Part shown: positions 53,452-63,771 of the stretch, one piece after another
Layout of the letters: the number at the start of each line of letters is the position of its first letter
Position numbering within the stretch: the first letter of the stretch is position 1
Made by a program: the position numbers and the translations under genes
From: Selenomonas sp.
GTDB lineage: Bacteria; Bacillota; Negativicutes; Selenomonadales; Selenomonadaceae
Assembly: GCA_022482925.1 (NCBI GenBank)
Contig: JAKVOG010000002.1
Span: 248,001-312,000 of the forward strand
Length of the DNA: 64,000 bases
Direction: 5' to 3'
The notes under the pieces: generated by a model
What the model was told of the DNA's origin: nothing
Database searches by the model: none
The model's input: the letters and a program-made list of their open reading frames with translations, nothing else

Positions 53452-54679
53452 ATGAACCCAATCAGGATCATGGGCGCATTCGGCCTCATTTGTGGCCTGT
53501 CCTTGCTGCCTGTGACAGGCGGCCTGGCACAGGCAGGACCTATGTCGACGCCTGAATACTGGCAGAAGACTGCGCAGATACATGACGGAACCAATACTAT
53601 GGCTCCGGAACAGGTACGGCAAATCAATGAATCAATCCAGCAGCGTTCTTCCTCCCTGCGTGATCTGGTCAGCTATCCGGCGGTGCTGACCGGACAGCAG
53701 GTGCAGCAGCGTGTCTACGCGGCGATGCAGGATTACTGGCGTGGAGAGCGGCCATCGGTTTATACAGAGGGCCATTCTCTGACCAATGAGGAATGGATGG
53801 CTGTTCGGGATAACTGTAATGTCGACCAGCTGCCGGTACAGATCAATACCCGCTATGCTGTGACGACACAGCGGGGAAATATCCGTCTGCTGCCGTCTGC
53901 TGCTGTCTGGACGAACTCTCCGGACAGCAGCCTTGACCGGTTGCAGGGAACGGCAATCGATCCGGCCCAGCCGGTGGTTGTCCTGGCCGATAGTAAGGAC
54001 GGAAATTTCTCATACGTAGAATCCAGTGATTATCAGGGATGGATTGATCGTGATAAACTTGCGTTTACCGACAACAATACCTGGCTTAGTTATGCAAAAC
54101 CGGCTGATTTTGCGGTGGTGACCTGATCATAAGAAAACCATTGCAGATGCAGACGGACGACAGGCCCTCTATCAGATGGGAGCTGTGATTCCCTGTATCA
54201 TGGACCATAATGGGCGTATTGCCCTGAAACTGCCGGTTCGTACGGCTGATGGTACATTGGCAATCCATAACACACCAGCGCAATTCGATCGTACGCTCCA
54301 TATTGGCTATCTGCCATACAGTACTAATACGGTTATCCAGCAGGCCTTTTTATTCATGGGCGATGTTTATGGCTGGGGGGGCCTGGAGGACAGTGTTGAC
54401 TGTTCTGCTTTTGTGCAGGATGTCTATCGCAGCATGGGAATCCATATCCCGCGTGATGCCGATCAGCAGGAACTGGCCATGCCTGTTCAGACTGATAATC
54501 CGGCGAAAGCACGTTCTGGAGCTTTGATTTTCAAGCCTGGACATGTCATGCTGTATCTTGGGCTTGATCCGAATGGGAATCCGATGGTTATCCATGCATC
54601 GAGTGCATATCAGCAGGTCATGGTAGCCAGACTATCCGATGTTACTTCGCAGATCAGCAGCGTAGGAAGCCTGCGCTGA
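53452..54679 (+). CDS. Secreted SH3 / NlpC-P60 cell-wall endopeptidase, one +1 frameshift near 54124
   Basis: GDVYGWGGLEDSVDCSAFVQDVYRSMGIHIPRDADQQ (Cys), SGALIFKPGHVMLYLG (His); extra T in gacctgatcat. Confidence 0.9.
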
Positions 54680-54737
54680 GTGGATCTGTTCGATTATATG
54701 ATATAAAGATGCTTAATTTGAAAGGACGTGCAAGTCT

Positions 54738-55352
54738 ATGTTGTTATTAATCGGAGTGATGATCCTTAATCTGGTCATCAGTTTCCTGAATGCCCGTAAT
54801 GTCGGCCGTGTCTGGGCAGAGTCGAAAGCAGTTGGTGGCTGGGTTCGTATCCTGGCATGGTGTGGTGCGATCCAGTCAGCTGTCGGTTTTACGTTTGTCT
54901 ATGCAATCGTTGTAGCCTATATTGCTGTGTCTACAGGTTATCTTCCGCCGCAAATGCTGTCTGTACTGATGAGCCTGATCTATCTGCTGATCATTATTCC
55001 GGCCATTGGTTCGGGAATCTTCATCACGATCCAGTCCTGGATCAATTTTGCCCGGGATAAATCTCTGATGAATCTTGGATTGGCCGGCTGGAATACTTTT
55101 GCACAGGCCTATAATACCTACAATGCCATTCAGAGCTTTGGCCCGGCATTGGATACCGTACAGCAAGGACTGGGGGGGCTGTTCGATGGCGATGAGGATT
55201 CGGATAATTCCTCGATGCGCGTCATCCTGCTCGCAGCTATCGTGCTGCTGGCTGGTGTCATGACGACCACTGTTGTTATTCGCCGTTATGAAGCAAGCCT
55301 GCCAGTATCCGAAGAAGTGCGCCGCGGCAATCGCGACCTGCAGTACCGCTGA
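54738..55352 (+). CDS. Conserved multi-TM membrane protein
   Basis: At least four hydrophobic segments; no motif recognised. Confidence 0.6.
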   Translation: MLLLIGVMILNLVISFLNARNVGRVWAESKAVGGWVRILAWCGAIQSAVGFTFVYAIVVAYIAVSTGYLPPQMLSVLMSLIYLLIIIPAIGSGIFITIQSWINFARDKSLMNLGLAGWNTFAQAYNTYNAIQSFGPALDTVQQGLGGLFDGDEDSDNSSMRVILLAAIVLLAGVMTTTVVIRRYEASLPVSEEVRRGNRDLQYR

Positions 55353-55390
55353 TCGGTAATGGCTTGATACTGAAAATTGTATAAAATAAG

Positions 55391-55428
55391 ACCCGGAATC
55401 GCTTGGATAGGCGGTTCCGGGTTCTTTT
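55391..55428 (+). terminator. Intrinsic terminator
   Basis: acccggaatcgcttggataggcggttccgggttctttt. Confidence 0.85.
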
Positions 55429-55444
55429 GATATCAAATATCCGG

Positions 55445-57031
55445 TTATTCTGTTACGGGCTGTCCATCAGGCGAACAATTTTCTTTAGGAAGATTCTCAT
55501 TGGAATCCCACCAAAGGGCTCCGCTCTTCCAGCCAATGACAGTGGAAGTGAACGGCGAGCCATCTGCGGCTTTGAAGTGTCGGGTGGCTCGCAGGATATA
55601 CTTGCTGCCAATCATGAGCAGCGGTACGTTCGTGAAGACAATCAGGATATTGCCCAGATCAGAGATCGACCAAAGGTTGCCCAGATCGATACCTGCCAGG
55701 GAACAGCAGATGCCGAAAGCGGCAATAAAGACGCCTGTCAGACGAACGGTGTTGATGACCGATGCCTTACGGCTGATCCGGTTCGCGGCAATCTCTGAGA
55801 AGCTGATCATACCGACCAGACAGGTAAAGGCGAACAGGCAGAAACAGAAACAGATCAGCAAAGCTACGATCGTTTCCAATGAAGCCGCTGGTGTCAGCTG
55901 TCTTGCCGAGGCCAGAAATTTCGGCAGCTTGTCCAGTGCCATCCAGGCAGTACCGTCTGCACCGGCCCATGGATGCGCCATGATGACTACGAACCCTGTG
56001 CAGCTGCAGATGACCCAGGTATCCAGGAATACACCAATGGACTGGACCAGGCCCTGCTCGCAGGGATGCTGGTTGTCAGCGCAGGCTGCAGCCATCGTGA
56101 TCGTGCCCTGACCAGCTTCGTTCGACATAAGGCCACGCTTTACACCTTGTACCAGTACCGTTCCGAAGAGACCGCCAAAGATGGCATCCGGAGAGAAAGC
56201 TCCACCAAACACTGCCGAGAAGAAGTAAGGCAGCTGATCGAGATTGGTCAGAGTAAGCAACAGTACTGTCAGCAGATAAAGGATGGCCATAACGGGAACC
56301 ATACCGTTAGTGACCCGGGTAACCATCCGGATGCCGCCGAATGCAATCCAGGCAGTCATCGCAATCATAAGGATGGAAATCACGATAGCCTGCACTGCCG
56401 GCAGGTTGGCAATGTCGTTCCCAGCATGAGACTGCCCATCTGGACAATCGAAGAAACGACATTGTAGCCCTGGGCCGGAATGCAGCACATCGCATAGATG
56501 ATGTACATGAGAGAAAGCCAGATACCAACCGCCTTTGCGGTCCTGCAGCAGCTTGCGGCCGTAAAATGGCAGACCGCCGACGAATTCTTCATCTTTACGC
56601 TCTTTAAAGATCTGGGCCAGCACGGCCTCGCCATAAGCTGTTGCCATACCAACGGTAGCAGATACCCACATCCAGAACAGGGCACCAGGACCACCAACCG
56701 ATATTGCACCGGTTACACCGAGAATGTTGCCAGGACCGACACGCATGGCTGAGCTGAGCAGGAAAGCTGATAATGCGGAGATGCCCGCTTCATGGCTTTT
56801 ACGCTGAGCCAGCAGACGAACGCCCGAGGCAAAATGGGTAATCTGGATTGCCCCTGTGCGACAGGTAAAGAACAGACCTGCGCCAAACAGGCAGATAACG
56901 GCCAGTGAGAAATTCCCCAGTACCGGTATCGACTTATACCAACTGATATTGGTTGGAAATTCCCAAAAGAAATCCGATAAAGGGATGACAAAAGAAAAAA
57001 TGTGGTTGAGTTCAGCAAATAATTGCTCCAT
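55445..57031 (-). CDS. AGCS-family amino acid:sodium symporter with an internal out-of-frame segment (about 56415-56535)
   Basis: SSAMRVGPGNILGVTGAISVGGPGALFWMWVSATVGMATAYGEAVLAQ; GVKRGLMSNEAGQGTITMAAA; internal WYLAFSHVHHLCDVLHSGPG is the shifted form of IWLSLMYIIYAMCCIPAQGYNVVSSIVQMGSLM. Confidence 0.93.
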   Translation of the reverse strand: MEQLFAELNHIFSFVIPLSDFFWEFPTNISWYKSIPVLGNFSLAVICLFGAGLFFTCRTGAIQITHFASGVRLLAQRKSHEAGISALSAFLLSSAMRVGPGNILGVTGAISVGGPGALFWMWVSATVGMATAYGEAVLAQIFKERKDEEFVGGLPFYGRKLLQDRKGGWYLAFSHVHHLCDVLHSGPGLQCRFFDCPDGQSHAGNDIANLPAVQAIVISILMIAMTAWIAFGGIRMVTRVTNGMVPVMAILYLLTVLLLTLTNLDQLPYFFSAVFGGAFSPDAIFGGLFGTVLVQGVKRGLMSNEAGQGTITMAAACADNQHPCEQGLVQSIGVFLDTWVICSCTGFVVIMAHPWAGADGTAWMALDKLPKFLASARQLTPAASLETIVALLICFCFCLFAFTCLVGMISFSEIAANRISRKASVINTVRLTGVFIAAFGICCSLAGIDLGNLWSISDLGNILIVFTNVPLLMIGSKYILRATRHFKAADGSPFTSTVIGWKSGALWWDSNENLPKENCSPDGQPVTE

Positions 57032-57174
57032 AATAAATGACCTCCTTCGTCAGGATGGATAATTCCTATAGAGAACATTATAGACGGTTTCAACGATTGG
57101 CGCTAGGAAAGTCCTGCGATATATGTGGACAAAATTGCAAACTGTCTTATTCGGCAGTTCGCTGCTGAACTCAC

Positions 57175-58803
57175 TCACGTGAGTGAGATGACCTGGGCTA
57201 GCTGATCGGCCAGCGGCAGGTCGTGGGTAATGATAAGCAGGGTTCTTCCAGTACTGTCTAGTTCCTGAATGATACCTGCCATCATAGCCTGGGCAGTTTT
57301 CTGATTCAGACCGGCAGTCGGTTCATCCAGCAACAGGATTGGAGCCTGGCTGGTCAGGGCGAGTGCAGTGAGCAGCCGGCTGCGCTGACCTCCGGAGAGA
57401 CGGCAGGCATCCAGGCCGAGTGGCGTATCGAGTTGCTGCGGCAGCTGCCGGACAAAATCAGCCAGTTGGGCAAGCTCCAGACTATGCCAAATGGTGGATT
57501 CCTGGCAGTCAGGATGAAGTCTCAGGAAATTGTCCCGCAAGGAAGTGCTGAATAAACTGCAGCCTTGCAGTGAGGCTGCAAACTTTGCCCGTATCGTTTC
57601 TGGACACTGCTCCGCATAATCCTGTCCCCGCAGGGAAATCGTTCCCTGATCCGGCAGCCAGAAGCGTAATAGCAGACAGGCAAGTGTGGTCTTTCCGGAT
57701 CCGCTTTCACCAAGAATAGCGGTATGCTGCCCCTGGCACAGGGTAAAACTCAGATCCTTCAGGACGGGGACGCCGGGCTGATAGGCGAAGGAAAGATGTC
57801 TTACAGCCAGCAGCGGAAGCTTTTCATTACCAGCCGGAATATATGGGTGAGAGTCCTCGGCTGACTGCCCGTTGTCGGCAGGAGATTGCAGCATATCAGC
57901 TGCGCTAAGAGACTCTCTCCAGACACGTGTAGCAACCGACAAGGGCTGGTATTCCTGAAACAAGGCCAGGATCACCAGCAGCCAGACACCCAGCTCAATG
58001 CCGTTTATTGTCTGTTGCAGCATGGCTGAAGACAATACGTAGAAAAGAAAAACAAAAGAAAGATGACGGCCGGCTTCAAGAATGGAGTCTGTACGGTCCT
58101 GGCGGCTGGTTTGTTGACATTGATCTTGCTGGAATCTCGCAGCTGGTTGATCCAGCAACGGAAAGAGCGGTTCGAGGTTATCGGTCTGCAGAAGTTCGGC
58201 TCCGCCACTGCCAATCTCCATGATTGCCGAGCGATAATCCTGTTTTGACGCAGCAACTGCCGGAACAGCTGGCTCCAGCCATGCCGGCAGGAACAGATGC
58301 AGCAGCCAGAGAATGCCGAGCACCAGCGTACCGACAGGTGTTCGGTTATATAACGCCAGCAGGCATAGAAGCGTCAACAGACTGGTCACTCCAAATGGCA
58401 GCAATGCCCGCAGATAGAAATCACGCAAAGTCTCGCAGCTGTCCAAAAGCTGATGCAGGAATTCGCCCTGATGAAGAGCACCATCCCGCAACGGGATAAC
58501 CGTTTCTGCCTGATCGTAGAGCCTGAGCTGCAGCTTGGCATAGCAGCGAAATGCCAGACTATGGGAGAACCAGCGATCCAGATAACGGAATGATGCCCGC
58601 CCGATGCCGCAGGCCCGAACCATCGTGATTCCCAGCGTAAGAGCATAAAGCGGCGGCTGCAGAGCCGCTTTTGAGATCAGCCAGGCGGCAGTCCCCATAA
58701 GACCAATGCTGCAGCCTGCGGACAGAAAACCGGCCAGCAGAGCAGCCAGCAGATCTGTTTTTGTTGTAAGCGCCAGTAAAGGGCGGAGTAAAGACCGGTT
58801 CAT
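57175..58803 (-). CDS. cydC: ABC transporter CydC
   Basis: N-terminal TMD; GESGSGKTTLACLLLRFWLPDQGTISLRGQDYAEQ; LSGGQRSRLLTALAL; partner of CydD. Confidence 0.9.
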   Translation of the reverse strand: MNRSLLRPLLALTTKTDLLAALLAGFLSAGCSIGLMGTAAWLISKAALQPPLYALTLGITMVRACGIGRASFRYLDRWFSHSLAFRCYAKLQLRLYDQAETVIPLRDGALHQGEFLHQLLDSCETLRDFYLRALLPFGVTSLLTLLCLLALYNRTPVGTLVLGILWLLHLFLPAWLEPAVPAVAASKQDYRSAIMEIGSGGAELLQTDNLEPLFPLLDQPAARFQQDQCQQTSRQDRTDSILEAGRHLSFVFLFYVLSSAMLQQTINGIELGVWLLVILALFQEYQPLSVATRVWRESLSAADMLQSPADNGQSAEDSHPYIPAGNEKLPLLAVRHLSFAYQPGVPVLKDLSFTLCQGQHTAILGESGSGKTTLACLLLRFWLPDQGTISLRGQDYAEQCPETIRAKFAASLQGCSLFSTSLRDNFLRLHPDCQESTIWHSLELAQLADFVRQLPQQLDTPLGLDACRLSGGQRSRLLTALALTSQAPILLLDEPTAGLNQKTAQAMMAGIIQELDSTGRTLLIITHDLPLADQLAQVISLT

Positions 58804-60437
58804 AATTGCTCCTCCTTTGCGCAGCTGAGTTCAATCTGATGGTCAGCCCAGGCCATGACTGCCGGCCGGTGTGAGACCAGAATCATAGTCCGATGACGGC
58901 AGAACGCCGACAGGGCCAGCAGAACCTGCTGCTCGGTTGCTTCATCCAGACCGGCCGTCGGCTCATCCATCAACACGATTGGCCGGTTCTGGATGATGGC
59001 TCGCGCCAGTCCCAACCGATGGCACTGGCCATTGGAAATCGATACTCCATCTGTTCCCAGGCGGGTATCGAGTCCCGCTGGCAGGTGACTGACCCACTCT
59101 TCAAGCGAGGACAGACGTAAAGCCTGCCGGATGCGCTCATGGGGCACAGGCTGGAACAGGCTGACATTGTCTGCCAGCGAGGCCGTGAAGAGATGCGGTT
59201 CCTGCGGAACATAGCTGACCAGCTTATGGCAGCTATCCGGAGCCAGCTGATCGAGCGGCACTTCATTCAGCAGGACATGTCCGGCCGTCGGTTGAGAGAG
59301 GCCTGCCAGCAAGCGCAATAAGGTCGTTTTGCCGGCACCGCTGGTCCCCGTAAGCACTGTCGTATGATTTGCCGGAAATGTGAGGTCGAGGTCTTGCAGG
59401 ACAAGCGCCTGGGTGTCTGGATAGTGAAAAGATAAGGCGACCGTCCGGATCGTGGGCGGAACCTGCAGCTGCTTATGCTGTCCATCCAGCTGGGAATCGC
59501 AGCTGTTCAAAAAATGATGCAGCGATTTTTCGGCGGTATACGTCGTCATTGCCGAATGGAATGCACTGCCTCCCTGCCTGAGCGGCTGATAGAATTCGGG
59601 GGCCAGCAGCAGCAGGAAGAACGCGGTAGGAAAAGTCAGGGCACCATTCAATAGCCGCAGGCCAATATTGACCGCAATGAGCGCAATCGACAGTGTCGTG
59701 ATCAGCTCCAGAGCAAACGATGAAACAAATGCCAGTCTCAGGACCTGAAGCGAGGCCTGACAGAATGACTGGCTGAGCTCACGTAACCGTTCCTGCTGGG
59801 CTTTGCTTTGAAGGAATAGTTTCAGCGTGAGCATGCCATGCAGCAATTCCTGAAAACCGCCGGATAGCTGCTGCAGCTCATGCCATTGTCGCTCGCTCGC
59901 TGAATGAGTCAGCTGCCCGATCAGGTACAGCAGGAATGGCGCAATCGGAACGGTTACCATGAAAATCAGCGCCGTCAATGGATCCTGGACAACTGCCGCC
60001 ACCAGGATCATGGGCACCAGGATGACCAGGGACAAGATGCAGGGAAGAACAACCGTAAACCAGCTGTCAAGTGCATCAATGGTCTCCAGAGCCACTGGCA
60101 GGAACGTCAATGGATCCTGTTCCTGTGTCAGTAAACTGGTATGCAGCTTGTGACGACAGTCCGAACGGACCTGATCAGACAGGCTCCGCTGACGGTTTCG
60201 CTGCTGATGATGGACCAGCGTGATTGCCAGCAACACAAAAGCCAGCATCAGAAAATCTGATGCTGGTTCCTGCGTATAATTCATTTCAGGAATCCATCGG
60301 GCAAGAATATGGGTAACGGACCAGGCTGCGACAAGAATCAGCAGCCCATGAACCAGCTCCAACACGCAGAGTGATAAGAATATCCGTTTGTGTAATTGAA
60401 GTGACTGGTATAAGATTCCGTTTCGCATAAGCCTCAA
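58800..60437 (-). CDS. cydD: ABC transporter CydD
   Basis: TGTSGAGKTTLLRLLAGLSQPTAGHVLLNEVPL; SNGQCHRLGLARAIIQNRPIVLMDEPTAGLDE; gene order. Confidence 0.9.
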   Translation of the reverse strand: MRLMRNGILYQSLQLHKRIFLSLCVLELVHGLLILVAAWSVTHILARWIPEMNYTQEPASDFLMLAFVLLAITLVHHQQRNRQRSLSDQVRSDCRHKLHTSLLTQEQDPLTFLPVALETIDALDSWFTVVLPCILSLVILVPMILVAAVVQDPLTALIFMVTVPIAPFLLYLIGQLTHSASERQWHELQQLSGGFQELLHGMLTLKLFLQSKAQQERLRELSQSFCQASLQVLRLAFVSSFALELITTLSIALIAVNIGLRLLNGALTFPTAFFLLLLAPEFYQPLRQGGSAFHSAMTTYTAEKSLHHFLNSCDSQLDGQHKQLQVPPTIRTVALSFHYPDTQALVLQDLDLTFPANHTTVLTGTSGAGKTTLLRLLAGLSQPTAGHVLLNEVPLDQLAPDSCHKLVSYVPQEPHLFTASLADNVSLFQPVPHERIRQALRLSSLEEWVSHLPAGLDTRLGTDGVSISNGQCHRLGLARAIIQNRPIVLMDEPTAGLDEATEQQVLLALSAFCRHRTMILVSHRPAVMAWADHQIELSCAKEEQL

Positions 60438-60469
60438 ATTCCTGTGTCAAAATAAGTCGATAGAAACGA

Positions 60470-61480
60470 TCAATGATACTCGGTATCCTCTGAACCAACC
60501 CGTTTACGGAAGATCCAGTAGGTCCAGATCTGGTAGATCAGAACAACCGGTACCAGACAAAGCGCCGCAACCGTCATGATCGACAGCGTGTATGGCGTCG
60601 AGGATGCATTGGTGATCGTCAGGCTCCAGGCCGGATTCAGGCTCGATACCATAAGCCGTGGGAATAATCCACTGAAGAATGCTACCGTCGTGCAGACGAT
60701 GGTCAGTGAACTGAGCACGAAGCTCTGACGGAAATGCAGCTGGAACAAGCGGAGATAGGCCAGGATGAAAAGCACTCCAGCCCCCAGCAGCAGCACTGCT
60801 GCCAGCGGGCTATGGAACAGATCCGTCTGGATCATTGTCAGAATCAGGCAGACAAGATAGCAGATGATTGCCATGGCGCCACAGCGGATGGCTGCTTTTC
60901 TGGCCTGAAGCATCAGCCCATAAGACTGAAGACGCTGGGTAAGGAAAGCTGCACCATGGAATGCAAAAACAAACAAGAACGTCAACCCACCGAAGATGGA
61001 ATACGGAGAAAGCAGGTCCAGAAAACCACCCTGATAGATCATATGCTCATTGATAGGCAGACCACGCAGAAGATCCGTGACCGCTATCCCCCAGAGGATT
61101 GCCGGAACGGCACTGCCAAAACAGATTGCGCCTTCCCAGAAATGCCGCCAGCAGGGTGATTCATCACGACTACGCAGCTCAAAAGCGACACCACGCAGGA
61201 TCAGGGCAACCAGCATCAGGAAGAGTGCCAGATAGAACGTGCTGAACATCGTCGCATAGACATGTGGGAACGCGGCGAATAATGCACCACCGGCAGTGAT
61301 CATCCAGACTTCGTTGCCATCCCATACCGGTGCAATGGTCCGGATAATCTGTGAACGCTCTTTGTCATGAGGAGTGAGGAACGGCAAGAGCGTGCCGACA
61401 CCGTAGTCGAATCCTTCAAGGAAGAAGAATCCGGTAAATAAGACGGTAATCAGGATAAACCAGATAATTTGGAGATCCAT
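60470..61480 (-). CDS. cydB: Cytochrome bd ubiquinol oxidase subunit II
   Basis: MDLQIIWFILITVLFTGFFFLEGFDYGVGTLLPFL; APVWDGNEVWMITAGGALFAAFP. Confidence 0.96.
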   Translation of the reverse strand: MDLQIIWFILITVLFTGFFFLEGFDYGVGTLLPFLTPHDKERSQIIRTIAPVWDGNEVWMITAGGALFAAFPHVYATMFSTFYLALFLMLVALILRGVAFELRSRDESPCWRHFWEGAICFGSAVPAILWGIAVTDLLRGLPINEHMIYQGGFLDLLSPYSIFGGLTFLFVFAFHGAAFLTQRLQSYGLMLQARKAAIRCGAMAIICYLVCLILTMIQTDLFHSPLAAVLLLGAGVLFILAYLRLFQLHFRQSFVLSSLTIVCTTVAFFSGLFPRLMVSSLNPAWSLTITNASSTPYTLSIMTVAALCLVPVVLIYQIWTYWIFRKRVGSEDTEYH

Positions 61481-62851
61481 CAGATATCACTCCCTTCCTC
61501 GGAACGGACGGACGTATGACGGATGAACCGAACGGCGATATACAGCGCGGCAATCGCCAGCAGCAGATAAATCACCGTGAAGCCGATCATCGTCAGCCAG
61601 ACATCCGTGCTGGTCAGATTTGGCGAAACAGCATCAGCCGTCCGCTGCAATCCGACCACAATCCAGGGCTGACGTCCAGCCTCGGCAATGAACCAGCCGA
61701 CCGAGTTTGCAATGAATGGCAACGGAAGCAGCCAGGGCAGTACATGCAGGAATGATGGAATCGCCAGTGGGCGGTCCGTCCAGGCCAGGAAACCAGCAAT
61801 CAGGACAGCCAGCATCATCAGTCCACCGGCAGCCAGCATAATGCGAAAACTCCAGAACAGCCCTGTGACATCCGGCCGATACTCGCCCGGCCCATACATC
61901 TTAGATTCTTCCTGTTGCAACGTATTGATACCCTTGACCTCACCAGTCGGTTTATTATAAAGCATGAAGGAAAATGCGTTTGGAATCAGGAATTCGGACG
62001 TATTCTGATGCTTTTCCTGATCGATATTGGCAAACACAGCAAACGGTGCCGGATCGGCATTCTCCCACAAAGCTTCCATAGAAGAGAGTTTCATCGGATT
62101 GGCTTGAGCCAGATACTGTGCATGCAGATGCCCACTGCCCATTACTCCAATAATGCCAATGAAAGTAAAGAGCGTGCCAGCCTTCAATACCTGAGTAAAG
62201 GCATGGCGGGAAGCCTCATCATGCAGGATCTTCCAGGCACAGACAGCCAGAACCAGGAAGCCTGCGGTAGCAATGCCGGAAAACAGCGTATGAGAAAATT
62301 CACCAATCACATACGGATTCGTCACGAGGGCAGGGAAGTCCGTCATCTCGGCCCGGCCATTATTAATGACGAAGCCTACCGGGTGTTGCATGAACGAATT
62401 GGCAACCAGGATCCAGAACGCCGACAGATTACTGCCGATGGCCACGATCCAGATGCAGGCACAATGAAGCTTTGGTGACAACTTATCCCAGCCAAAGACC
62501 CAAATCCCCAGGAAAGTAGATTCCAGGAAAAAGGCGGTCAGTGCTTCAAGTGCCAGCGGCGCACCGAATATATCGCCCATAAAACGGGAATACTCCGACC
62601 AGTTCATTCCAAAGTGAAATTCCTGGACGATACCAGTCACAACGCCCATGGCAAAATTGATCAGGAATAGCGTACCAAAGAATTTCACCAGTTGCCGACA
62701 GGTCTCCTTCCAATGCGGTCTGTTGGTTCGGATATAGCAAGTCTCCAACAAGGCCACGAAGATTGAGAGTCCCTAGTGTAAGTGGAACAAACAAGAAATG
62801 ATACGTTGTTGTAATGGCAAATTGCCATCTGGATAATAGCAAAGCATCCAT
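61480..62851 (-). CDS. cydA: Cytochrome bd ubiquinol oxidase subunit I, one +1 frameshift near 62777
   Basis: MDALLLSRWQFAITTTYHFLFVPLTLG then (shifted) LSIFVALLETCYIRTNRPHWKETC; INFAMGVVTGIVQEFHFGMNWSEYSRF; AGRQPWIV. Confidence 0.95.
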
Positions 62852-62885
62852 AGGAATAATCCCTCCTTCTTGTAATTGATTATCC

Positions 62886-62915
62886 TTATTATAAATCAGA
62901 AAATTAAGAAAAGCA
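62886..62915 (-). promoter_or_regulatory. Promoter of cyd operon
   Basis: On the minus strand TTGCTT-17-TATAAT just upstream of aaggaggg RBS and cydA start. Confidence 0.6.
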
Positions 62916-63289
62916 ACCAATATGGGCAAGGAGGGGAATGTATTCATAAGATACAGATATTCAGCTGTGTGGTTGAATTAAGCAACTAAATAAGAGGCGA
63001 TATAAGCGTTTTAAAATAAGCAACGCATACAAGTTTATGCAGAACTCGTCTATACGCCTTAAAACGAGCGTCAGGAAGCCTACAGCAAAAACAGCATGAT
63101 AAGCCTGTTTTTGAGACACATAATAGGCCTATGATCTACAAAATAGAGTAAAAAGACAACCAAAGATGACATATTGGCGTCCTGGAACAGATACTGTAGT
63201 TAAAAGTAAAGATCTCCAGGAAAACCTGATGCTGATTTTATAGCGGATATATACCGGGCAGCTTTTAAGCCTTTTGCTCGCTTTCAACG

Positions 63290-63326
63290 CATTACTTCCG
63301 ATAAGTATAAATTATCGGAAGTAATG
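63290..63326. repeat. 15-bp perfect inverted repeat with 7-nt spacer
   Basis: cattacttccgataa gtataaa ttatcggaagtaatg; no downstream T-run typical of a terminator. Confidence 0.8.
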
Positions 63327-63368
63327 TTGCATGCCTTTTTATCGTGGGCCTGACCTATAAAAGATGAT

Positions 63369-63757
63369 TTACATTTTCACGGAGAGAATATACTCTGCAT
63401 CCTTCTTGTATATCCCGTCCTGTTCACGTTCAAAGCCGCCAAATAAGCTATCATGGGAAGCCGCAAGATACAGGTGGCACAGGGCTATACCTATATCCAT
63501 TACATGGAGTTTTGGATACGCATCACATTGGCCATAGCGTTTTCCTGATCCGGTGTCATCATATGCAGCCAGCATGCGCCAATCCCATGCGCGGAAAGCC
63601 ATAAATCCATTTGCTGAAGCTTAAATCCTGCATTCACCAGCCCCTTTTCCCTATTGGCGGCATATACCGCAATATGTGCATTGAAATCCAGACAGCATTC
63701 GTGATAAAATAAAAGCATTATGTTTCGTTGTTCGTTTGCAAATCCAGCCTGTAACAT
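63369..63757 (-). pseudogene. Nitroreductase-family C-terminal fragment, frameshifted
   Basis: NREKGLVNAGFKLQQMDLWLSAHGIGACWLHMMTPDQENAMANVM then other frame YPKLHVMDIGIALCHLYLAASHDSLFGGFEREQDG. Confidence 0.6.
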
Positions 63758-63771
63758 GGAGTCAAATCACT

